From the NCBI RefSeq assembly GCF_024868665.1, contig NC_079904.1, positions 21,807,784 to 21,871,783 on the forward strand: a stretch of 64,000 nucleotides of DNA, given 5' to 3'. This document shows, one piece after another, positions 12,501-24,500 of this stretch. This stretch comes from Triplophysa rosa (Eukaryota > Chordata > Actinopteri > Cypriniformes > Nemacheilidae). Made by a program: the position numbers and the translations under genes. A model generated the notes under the pieces. That model was given only the letters and a program-made list of their open reading frames with translations, searched no databases and had not been told where the DNA came from. The stretch's first letter is position 1. Every line of letters begins with the position of its first letter.

Positions 12501-15500
12501 GCATTGGTTTTGTGTTCATACAATAGAAGTAAATGGGTGCCGCTGCTGTTCAGTTACCAACATTCTTCAGAATATCTTCATTTGTGTTCTGCAGAAGAAA
12601 GTCATGCAGGTCTGAAATGACAAGAGGGTGAGTAAATGTATGAAACGTATGGATGCTTATTACTTATTTTCCAGTTTTCCAATTATTTCCCTATTAATTT
12701 AAGATTTTTAGTGAGGATAAATCCAGAGGATGGAGTCGAAAGACAGGCGAAATTGTGAAGAGAAAAACAACAGCTATTAACACCAGGGTATCATCCTTCC
12801 TTCGCCACCTCACGGAATTTGGATTAGGTGAGACACTGCTCAATTCTCAATAGGATATGTACAGTATACAGATAGTTTTCAGTTTACTGGGGATTTATCA
12901 GTACAACTAATGCATAGGTTTTGCTAGATCTACCTAATAAACTGGCAATTTAATGCATAACATACTGTTATACCAACTCTCTCATAAGGCATAAAACCTT
13001 TTTTTAAGTTTCATTTCTGCCAATAACCTCTGTCTAGTCAATTATCACAGCAGGCTTGAGCGTGAGATGTGATAGCTAGATATACTCTGAGAACAAGGTA
13101 AAGCAACGTGGTCGTATTTGATGTACAGGGTTTGCCCTCCTGCGTCCTTCTGCTCACCATCCATCCTTTATCTCCAAAGTCCCTTCCAAGGAAACAGACA
13201 TTCATCGCTTAATGAAATGTTTTGTTTTACTTATGTAGCTGTTGTCTCCTGATTGCCCTTAAATTGAACTAGAGTACACCAACTTAGAATTGTCATTACA
13301 TTAATTGTCATACAGAATTGTACCGAAAATACAGTATGTTTACTGTTATTTATATTTATTTTCTTCACATTGTTGCTGTTAACTGCTGTTGATTAACTGC
13401 TGTTTGATGCAGTTAATGGTGAATTCCATTTAAAATCAGTTCTGTATGCAGTCCATAGACAATTCTATACAATAATTTATTTCTTTACATTTCGTATTGT
13501 AAGTTAATGGTGAATTCCATTTAAAACAGTTCTGTATTTTTTCTTTACATTTGATACAACGGTTTGAATGACAGAAGGGTTCATGCATCGCTGCAAATAA
13601 CATGAATTGTTTTAAATAGATTTTTGTGCACATTTCCATTTTCAAGTGCTTTAAGCATTTATAATGTAACAGCTTTCATGTGGCTCAGTGGTTAGAGTAT
13701 AGCACTAGCAATGCCAAGATCATGGGTTTGATCTCAGGGGATTGCACATAGTCAGAAACAAATGTATAAAAAAAATGCAATGTAAGTCGTTTTGGATAAA
13801 AGCGTCTGCCGCGTAAATGTAATGTTTTAAATAATTTAAATAAAGAATACTTGTTCAATATTGTATGTGGAGTTACATGTGTTGGATAAAAGTAAATTCT
13901 ATATAAATATTATTAAAAGCTCATTTATATTTACTAAAAACATAAACCAATAAATATGATTGCAGTGGTGTACTGTTAATCTAGGGTTTTACAGTACCTG
14001 GACTGTATTATATAGTTACAGTAGTGTTTAATTACTGTAAAAGTGAAATACAGTTATGGTACTGTAAATCTTAATTACAGTAACTTAAAGTTACTGTAAA
14101 AACCCTTTGAAATGTCTAACAGTGTAAGTTGAAAATGTTAGCGTGGTTTATTTCAGCAGTCGGCTAACTTTTAGCTTGGTCCAAGAACATTCTGAGGTGA
14201 CGTGTTGCGTCAACTAACATCGTTAGCATGCAACTTTTGGGCTTGTAATGTTTCCTCGTTTGTTTGTGGCTTTAGACAAAATATTCAATATTTATGTAAT
14301 GAGCCTTTGTAACGCGTCAGTGTTGGATCGATGCTATAGCTCCGCACCGGCCCGTTCCAGCTGTCAGTCATGTGAGTGAATACAAGGCAACAGGGACTAT
14401 CAATCAGCCACCAGCGGAGGCCACAACATTATAAAAGCACGCTTAACAGCCATTCATTTATTTCACCAGTATGCCACAACATTTATGATGAATTACTGCC
14501 AAGGCCGGTTAATGGGCTCTTTTCACACGCACACACACAGCGGAAAAAAACGGGATGCTTCTAAGAAAAGTTCCCTCAGAAATTACAATCATGTTGTTCC
14601 AAACTTTTTTTCTTTAGTGGAACAAAAATGCAAGATGTTTTCATTCCACTAAATGAAATGCAAAGCTGGCATATACAAGCATTAAAGTAAATTGCTTCCA
14701 TTGTAATTGATTTTAACTCTGAAAGCGCTTTTGCGACATGACAATATTTATTTGATAGACTCTTAGTTTATTTCGATGTGCACCACAGCCACTTTGTTTT
14801 ATCAGCTCATGCCAATTATCTGCTAATCATATTTAAGGGCCATTCCACCGATGGGTTTCTGTCCCAAAGCCATTATAGGTCTATTTTACATCCTATATTC
14901 ACAATGTGTAAGTGGGCAAGTATCAGGATGAAAGAAGGCCACAAATCCTCGTATAGACCACTTTGCAAGATGTAAACACTGTTCCAGAAGCACTTCCGGA
15001 TTCGTTTTTTAATCTTACATATATAATTAAAGCTATTCGTTTAACATTTTGTTTGGTTATAAATGTTCTGTTGGCTGTATTTTGTACATTTGTGTAGTGT
15101 TGTTGAAGTGGTATATACTGTAAGTGGTCTCGCAAGCAGAAAAGCTAACTGACATAAGTGAAGTTACCTGAAGGGCCATACTGGCTGCTCTGGGGACCGT
15201 ATGAAGGGGCCATCTGATAGGAGCCCACACTGTGATGCATAGGGCCCGTAGGACAGGAATGTGGGGACATCGAGGGTCCAGGCTGCTGGGATCCGTACTG
15301 AGGACCAGGTGTGTTGCGCTGCATGTTAGGTGCAAATCCTAAAGCACAAAACAGCAGGAACAAGAGATAAATCTCTGATAGTCTCACACAGCCAAACCTT
15401 TGAATAAACCGCATAAAGTCTGGGGCTGGATTCACCAAACGGTTCTGAAGATAAATTATAGGAAGTTTGTAAGCATGTACGATTGTTGAAAGTGCAATTC

Positions 15501-18500
15501 TTGAAAATTTCCTATTAAGTTCTTTATTCTGTTATTCAAATGAACTTTATTTGTGTAACAAGCACCTTGCAACTCCCATTCTCACATTAGCTAGCATTAT
15601 AATATTATTGTGACAAGCAGAGCGGGACGAGGGCCGGAGGAGCTCCGGAAGCATAAAAGGAGGAGCGACAGCAGTGAAGGACGAGAGAGAACCAGGCCTG
15701 GATTTGATGTTACGTTTTATTATGTTTGTGTGGCCGGCGGTCGACCGTGAGGGAAAACTTTCGTTTTGTTGGTCCTTTAAGTTATTAAAAGTTAATTTAA
15801 CGTTCGCAGGTTCCCGCCTCCTTCTTCCTTACTTGGAATACTGTTACAATTATTAGTATTATAATACTTATTTGTGTATTACAAATACATCATAATATTT
15901 GTGACCTTCTCCAATGTTAAGTTGCTTTGACCTAAAATAAATGTTTTCCAAAAAAAGAAGGCTAAACATTGGTAAACTTATATCAACATTACATTCATCA
16001 TTGGCAAGTACACAGTCAAAATGATGGCTTCTCACACGATATGCGTCACATGTAAAACAACCAAATACATTTATAAAACCTCTTAGCTTTTAAGAATTAT
16101 ATTCGTATAAATTATATTTATATTCATAGATATCCAGTTAAATGTCCTTAAGAGACTTGAAGCCACTATTGTGACAACACACACAGTAATAACTAATAAT
16201 GTTTTTGTAGGTTATGCTCACAGCTTCAAACCATCAACATCCCACATCGCTCTATACTCAGAAAATGGCAGCGTCAGCACAGCTCATGAAAAAAAGTTCT
16301 GCAGCGTCATGTGGCAGTCATCAATGAAAGGAAAATGAATCCATAACATTCATTAATATATGAGCCCAGTCAAACACTCCGGCCAGTGTGGGACTATGGT
16401 AAATGGGCTCACCTCTGTCTTGAGACATGGGCGACTGACTGTGGCTGGAGCCTACATCTGGAACATTCCCTGGGGTCTGAGGGGCCATCTGTGTACCTGA
16501 AAAACAAACATGTTTGTGTAAACCAGAGCTGCGTGAGTACACAAGCTTATGATTACAGCTGGCACGATAACATCCCTGATAGCACAAATACATCTGGGAG
16601 ACGTCTATTTAAAGTCTGCATTTAAGACGTATTTTTTTATTGTTTGCTTATCGGTAATACGTCTCTAGGACATCTCCTGTCAGATGTCATATAGACATTT
16701 GGAAGATGTCTGTAAGATGTTTATGATTTAGAATGTATGTAATACAGCTTTTTCTAAGACGTTTATCAGATGTCTTTACACAGCAGATGTTTTCCAGATC
16801 TTTAACAGACGTATCTGTGCAATCTGGGAGATCATGAAGTGTAAATCACAACATTTACTATCTCTGCATTAAAAATGCCTTGTCGCAGTGAGCTTCGTGA
16901 CCAATCAGACACTCTCGCCGTTTACATAAACGCAGTGGCCAATCAGAGGGCAGGGCCAACCAGTCCTCACTTAAAAACAAAATCTCAGTGGTTATTTTAG
17001 ATTCTTTACCATAGATGTCTTGCTGCTAGCAGTGCAACACCCATTATCCACCGAGCAGCACAGAAAAATCAGAACGTTCCAATTATAATCAAGCAGACAT
17101 ACAAGCACGGTATAAAAGAGATTTATTGTGCAGTTCAGACAGCTTTGTTGATTATAATGGGAGCGTTTGCATAAACCTCTGCGCAGACGACCGGTGAGCT
17201 TCTGCCAAACTGCAGGGCTCAGACGGTCACCTCAAACTGCGTAAACTTGCAGCCAGCGACAGCTTTGTTGAGTATAATGGGAGAGATCTAGTATTGTTTC
17301 ACTGTGTAATTTATTCAGATTGGGCTTTATTCTGATTCAGCATCGCTTTTCATGCTGCTATAAGAGGGCCAATGTGCAGATGACCGCCTGATATAGTCTT
17401 GAATAAAAACAGCAATTAAGTATTTTATTAGCTTTCCTGTGGCTCAGTGCTTAGAGCATGGCACTAGCAATGCCAAGGTCATGGGTTCGATCCCAGGGGA
17501 TTGCAAATAGTCAGAAACAAATGTATAATACAATGCAATGTAAGTCGCTTTGGATAAAAGCGAAATTTCAGGAACAGTTTTTAACTTGTACATGTAGCCT
17601 ACACGAATAATATAAAAGTCTGTTTACGGAAGTCAAGCCACTCGGCAGCCATGTTTTGTAACATCTCCGGGCAGTCCTACCTAGCTCAATGGGGAGCTCA
17701 ATCAGATATTTCGAAAATCGCTGGCAAAAACTGAATGGCATATTTTCCACCAACAATTAAACCTGACAAAAACTGTACCATAGGTTTTGTGTCCTAAGCG
17801 TCACTCTAACAAAATAAAGGTGCTATATAGCACTAAAAGTGATTCTTGGCTTGTAATCATGGAGAACCACTTTAAGTGACACATAGAACCATATCTTGGT
17901 TCTTCAGTGGTTCCTCAAAGGTTCTTCAGGGGTTCTCTGGGATGACTAAGGCGCTACATAGAACCGCTGAAGAACCATACAGGGGCTTAACCGGTTCTTT
18001 ATAAGGAAGCGGTGCTATATAGCACCTCTGTCATCCCAAAGAACCGTTGAAGAATCTCTGAAGAACCACTGAAGCACCAAGATATAGTTCTATATAGCAC
18101 CTAAAGTGGTTCCCCTATGATTACAAGCCAAGAACCACTTTTAGTGCTATATAGCACCTTTTTTTAGTGTTCAATTGAGCTAAAAAACACCTTTTTTAGG
18201 TCGCTTCAGCTACCGCGCATACGCACAGGTTGGCAAGTGCCTCATGAGCCTCTGTGTGAAGTCCCGCCCCTGAGAATAATCAGGCTTTGTCGATTGGCTC
18301 TTTTTACTAGAAGGCACGACTTTCTTCGCTAACGCGGCTGTAATAATATTCGTATAAAAGGAAGGAAGGAGGCCGGAAACGGCGAACATGAAACAAACTT
18401 TTAATCAAATAAACAAACAACAAAACGAAAGGGCCGGCAGTCGACCGTGAGGTGGCTACACAAACATAACTAAAACTTAACCAATGTCTAGGCCTGGTCC

Positions 18501-21500
18501 TCTCTCGTCGTACTTTCCTGTCACTCCTCCGCTTATGCTTCCGGAGCTCCTCCGTGAGAGATGCGAGACCGGTGTAACGCACAGCTGACACTCATTATCA
18601 CTCGCACCACCGGCCTCGTGTCGTTCCCTCACGGCTATGGTCCCGTCTCCCACGTCACAGCGGCCATATAGAGTACCGCAAAGATGACGTATTTTCGAAG
18701 GCCAACCCGGAAGTTAGCGCCACACTGGTTCTCTTGACCAAAGGCCAAATTTTCTCATAGACTTTTGAATTGACAAAGGTCAATGATGTTTACAAGTTTT
18801 GTCTATCAAGATTAATACAACATTTGTTACTTTTGAAGCCTAAATACAATTGCCAGAAGTAAAAATCTAACATGAGGCTATAAACAATATCAACCCTCGA
18901 TATCAACGTGATGCGCGGGTCGTCTCATAACCCGCGGGTAATGTCATAGATTAAAACGTGAAAATATTTAGTTTTGTTAACCACAGACCTTATTTTAGGC
19001 ATTTCACCAAAAACCATTCAAAAAACCCATAGACTTTAGGGAGATGGAACCGGAAGTGCTAAAATGCTAACTCGATTCCGGGGTTTGCATACAAAAATAC
19101 GTCATCTATGCGTCATCTCTAAATAACTATATTTCCAGTGCAAACTCAATCTCGTACACAAAACCGCAAATACAGTTAGGGGTCTCGTCCCACAGCTACT
19201 TTTCACGATAAATGTCAGACAAATTAGCCCAGAGGGCAGAATATCGAACCGCAAGTCTCATGGGAGGTGTTTAAGGCAAATGTCCTCTCTCCCAGGAGCA
19301 ACCTGTGTGTGCAGGATATTCACTGTCTGGTAATGGCACCGAGATCATATGTCAGGGTCAGTCCTGCATGCGGCTAATGGCTGTCGGTTCTCCCAGTAGG
19401 CATGAGGCAGTTTTGTGTGCAGCGGGGTAAACGCTATCCTGTGGACCTTGTTAGTGACAACCAGAACGGAAGGGAAAAACAGCAGCTTTGGCTACACAAA
19501 GCCCTCTGCTGCCGGGCTATCAAAGAAGCCCCGCTAACAATGCAGCTCACAGCAGGAAAGTAATTGTGTCAAAGTGACTCCAAACTGCTAACAGACTTTC
19601 AAAACTATTTTAATGACTGGGTGGCTTTTTCAGAGTCAGCTTGAATCTTGTCGCTGACCCACTGCTGCCCGGAGCTCAAATGCAGGTTTTTTCTACCCTC
19701 CAGCATAACCAGAACAATTTCATGTGGAAAATTCTACAAGTATGTTCCTAAATTGCCTATTCCCAGACTATTGAAATATATAGAAATCTATAATGTATAT
19801 TATTTTATAATATATTTAAAATATAACTACATAAATTAGTGCTGTCAAAACGATTAATCGCAATTAATCATTTCAAAATTTGTTTATATAATATATGAGT
19901 GTGTGTGGCGTGTATATTTATATGTCTACTGTATATAAATACACAAACAAATGTATATATTTAAGAAATACGTGTACATGTATACATAATATAAATAATA
20001 TTTAAATATATATATGTGTGTGTGTATATCTACTGTATGTATGTAAATACTTGTTATAACATACAGTATGTGTGTGCATTTACTGTAAACATACATATAA
20101 ATATACACAATACACACACACACATACATGAAATAAACAAAAACATTTATTTTGGAATCGATTAATTGCAATTAAAAATATAAATGGAAAATTAAATTAG
20201 CCAAAATCAATGGGTCTAAAACGGAAAATTAAGATTCTGTGTCATCTGATTTTATACAGAATGAAAATTCTCTACTATTGAATGACAACAAAAAAGTAAT
20301 CTTAAAGGTTACATTTAACTTTGTACAGCAATCAAAAATTAGCAAGATTTATCGCAGCAAAATCCAAAAATATTTACACAGAAACTCAGGTCAGTTTCTT
20401 ACCTGGCCCGCTGGCAGGTGATATGGGCCCAGAACGTGATTGGCTGGAACCAACGGGTGAGCCGACCGGTGAGGGCGAAGGCCCGCTGCGCATGCTGGGG
20501 ACTCTAGGAGAGGCGTGGGGTGAAAAAGGTGACTGGGCGGGGTTACTTTGCTCGCCCTGGCTACTGGTGGAACCCGAAGCGCTGACGGCCGAGCTGAGAC
20601 CGGCCTCTGTTCCTGTGGGGAGGTCATCGATAGAGCCAGACAGATCCTGAAAAATAAACAGGAGAGGAGTTTGTCAAGACTGAGATTTGGGAACATCAAA
20701 AGAGCCAACCGGAACACAGCTATATAAATAGTACAGAAGTAGGTGTTTAAAAAGCATTAACTAGTATTTGATAAGATTTGACTGCACGTCGCAAGGAACA
20801 GCACGGCTCACATTATTTTCCTAAATGCTGAGGCGATAACAGCTTCTGGCCCGGATTTCAGAAAAGGAACTTTGGTTTATGTGGTTGTTTTATGAGCTCC
20901 AGGCAAGCCGGCGGTTGTCGGGTCTCAACGAGCACTAATGTTTAATCCCTGTGGTATCAGAATGCAAACTGAGGGAAAACGGAATGCACAACATCAACGG
21001 CACCAGCAATCTTCTGGTACTACAGAGAGCCGAGCCAAAATAAGACAAATATACGACTGATTTCTTTTGCCATGTAGCACAACAATCTCAAGAGTGCTGA
21101 AAGACTATGGAACAAAACTTTCCTACAAGTCCTCAAACTCCACGGCACATCTGCCCGAGCTCCGCCAGAGCGCTTCATGGTCTTAAATGAATTATCGTGA
21201 TGGAAACTCACTTGGTCTTTGGAAGGGGCTAACTTCACGTTGCAGACTTAATCACGATGACCTAGTTGTGGATGAAGAGGAACATATGTTGGGCTTTGCA
21301 CAATTCCGCATGTTATCCTCGATGACAGAGCGTCGTGAAGGAAAAGTCTCCACAGGAAAGTCTCTGCGTTTCCAGTTGCGCTAGACAGCTTGTTAATGGT
21401 ATCGTGCACGTTTTTTCCACATAACCCGAAAGAGGTTTGGCCTAATGTCATCACGTTGGGTTAAGATGGCATAAAATAGAGCCGGTATCTTCTATCTTAG

Positions 21501-24500
21501 CAGAAACATCATATTTAGTTATTCCAGCTATTTACAGACATTTGTTTTTAGGGTTATATCTTCAAAATCTTCCATTTTTGTAAAACGTACAGTCAAAAAA
21601 AGCCACCAGAGCCCAGGCTATCAGAAATATTCTTATAGTTAAGCCCCATCTTTTAACGTTTGCCTCATACTGCATTCATACCAGCACAAGCTTCAAAAAC
21701 ACCCACCCGTACACGTCAATCCACTTCAACCTTGCAGAAATTAGCCTCGACTTCAGCTTGCTTGATTTATGCCCATAATTAGAAATATTCGTTAAGTCTC
21801 CGGCTTCTTTAATTGATGAACAATTATTCAGGCTCATTGGTCACTCAAGCTTCCTCTCTTTCCAGAGGAGCGAAGACAGAAACCCAAGAAAAATAAATGA
21901 ATGCAGCGTCTCTCTCTTCTGATTGGTGGGACTGAGTAATGCGGCCCACCCAATGCTCATCCTTCATCATTCCACATGACAGCCCCTGTACGAGCCAATT
22001 AAAACACAGAGGAATTATGGGAGTTTAACTGGGGAGCCAGGCGTGGCAATGCTTTATAAAAACTCTGCAGTCTTTAAGCGCTCGGACCAAGGTCAACACC
22101 TGGATTTATGTCCTTCGTCGAAGCTAAATGTCAAAGCGAACCATAGTAACAAGAATAATGGCGATAAATCCTTTTTTAAAAGAATGGTTAGACGAACATT
22201 TATTAGCCTTAATGCTATCCCAGGTGTACGAGTCTTTCGCTTGATTATTTAAAAAAACATGGCAGCTCTCCTCGTCTTTGAATGCCACCGGATAGTCCTC
22301 AATTTTTGCAGCTCCAAACAGCACCTACATCCATCATAAAAGTGACTCCAGTGGGTTCATAAATGTCTTCTGAAGCAAAACGACGGAGTTGTGTTAGAAA
22401 AAATGTTAGCTTTGCCTTAACATGGTTAATGCTGCTCACGCCGACAAGCTTCACAGAATATTTCACAGGAATGAACGCAAGATTTCCATAAAGCCTGCTT
22501 TGGTAAAACTCAGATGTGAACCGAATCACTTTAATAAATGAATTGTTAAAATGTATGTGGAAGTATTAACCTTGGAACAAGAGTTCTTACTGATCTTGAA
22601 AAGGGATAGTTAACCTAAAAATGAAAATTCTGTCATTATTTACTCACCCTCATTTCATTTCAAACCTGAATGACTTTCTTTCAGTGGTGCCCATTGACTT
22701 CTGTTGGATACAAAACAACCGGGACATTTCTCAAAATATCCTCTTTTGTTTCCCCCAGAAAAGGGGGAAGGGGTCATATACAGGTTTTGAGCAACAAGAG
22801 GGTAAATAAATGATGACTGATTTTTTTTGTTGGGCTATTAATCTTTACAGTAATTTTTTTTGGTTTGCTATGAAACCATGCTATTTCAAACCAAAAAAAT
22901 TAATTTACTGTAAAGATTAATTAGAATTATTCGAGTTGAACCGATCGTTAGTAATTTACTCGAAAAAGCTTATTGACTATCGAACTTAATACAACTACAT
23001 GAAAAAATTCAGTCAAATGACCCCTAAACTTTTGAACGACTGTGTATATCATGTACCGTCGCTGCAGCCGCTGCTATTGACTTGATATTTGGAGGCTTCA
23101 GTCTGTGCTTTATGGTATTAATCGATTAATCGAATCGATTAATCAATCAATAATTTTAATAGGGCTGTCAAACGATTAATGGCTTTCAGAATAAATGTTT
23201 GTGTTTACATAATAGTATATGTCTGTGAACTGTGCATATTCATTTTGTATTTATAAAAACATACACACACATGCATATATTTAAGAAAAATATAAAAATG
23301 AATAAACATTTATATATAAAAATGATTGGTAAATATAAATAAATATGTGTGAATATTTCCTGAATATGTATACATGTATGTGTTTATAAATACAAAATTA
23401 ATACGCACAGTACAAAGACATACTGTATATTATGTAAACAAACTTTTATTCTGAATGTGATTAATTGCGATTTATCATTTGACAATTTACAGATTGGACA
23501 AAGTGCCTGACCAACAACATTGTTCTTTTTTTTTATGGATAATGTTGATAATGATAATTGTAGAAAACACTATCCAACCACAGATCTACATCAGAAAAGA
23601 GCTTGTTTCATTATAGTCGACTGCAAAAGCTGGAGGACAAATTCATTAGGAATAAAATGAGAATCTTCTGCCTGACAATGCGAGAATGCCCAACAAACCG
23701 ATGCCATTTGGGCCAGCCAATCACACGAAGGACCGACAGATAGGTGCGTAACCGCGAGCGTGAGGGCTGTAAAGCGATACGAGCACACGTGACACGCACA
23801 CAATGCCCTGATGGAGGAATTCTCTTCCACTGTTTGTGATGCCTGACAATCTGAGGAGAGAGTGACATATTGGGTTTGACGAGAGCACTCCCCAGACGCC
23901 GAGAGCGTGCCAGAGCCAGGAGTGGAGGTGGATTAGGCAACCGCGGCGGAGACCTGGGAAAAATGACATTCTTCTGACAGGAGAAGGCAACCATAATAAG
24001 TCTTCATACTAAAAACCACTGTGGGCACAGCTGGGCTTTTCATACGTCTGGTATAAAAAGGTGAACAGGTAGATCCAGTTACTAACACTAAGACTTCAAC
24101 CACAAAGATTGGGGAAATAACAAGGTCAGAAAAAACGTCATGCTTTTGAAAGGACTATTCACACAAAAAGCTTTTTTTGTTCTTTTGAACCCAAAACAGA
24201 TTTCAACTCACATCTCTATTTATTACATCATTTTAAAACTACGAAGGAGATCCATAGGAAAGTACAGACGATCAGATCATTACAGCTTTACTGCAAGAGA
24301 TTGTGTGTGTAGATGGAAAAATGAATGAAACCGCCCCCCTTTAAAGACACAAAGATAAAACGAGGGACGGAGAACAAAAGATTACTTTATACACACAATG
24401 TGATAATGAGAAACGCTGTGACGCGCGTGTGTGTGTGTACAACAGAAGTGTATGAGGGAGAGGATGTCAGGTCTTTCTCCCGTCACCTCATCACATCTTG

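Larger units (their letters stand above)
11598..14124. mobile_element. CACT-ended, TA-flanked DNA transposon, about 2.5 kb (EnSpm-like)
   Basis: The ends CACTTTTAGACATTCCTG and the inverse of CACTGTTAGACATTTCAA are followed inward by multiple TTTACAG / CTGTAAA repeats. TA flanks both sides (11596-11597, 14125-14126). CACT(G) ends with tandem TTTACTGTAA-type subterminal repeats are typical of fish EnSpm/CACTA-like non-autonomous elements. Inside lie a GGGATAGTTCACCC-family fragment (12399-12645), a SINE (13672-13824) and a short exon-like open stretch (12712-12827). There is no intact transposase. Confidence 0.65.

Noticed and set aside
19926..20171. 81-residue Tyr/Ile-rich frame resembling a membrane peptide
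   Set aside because: It is a translation of the AT-rich palindromic repeat.
20391..20717. 108-residue minus-strand open frame over the DLSGSIDD exon, and a 109-residue plus-strand one at 20321-20650
   Set aside because: Both are shadows of the arid1b exon 20403-20646 in other frames; only the exon frame matches ARID1B and joins its neighbours in phase.
23611..23994. 127-residue minus-strand open frame
   Set aside because: I found no ARID1B match, no splice sites in a compatible phase, and two overlapping frames of similar length; chance is more likely.
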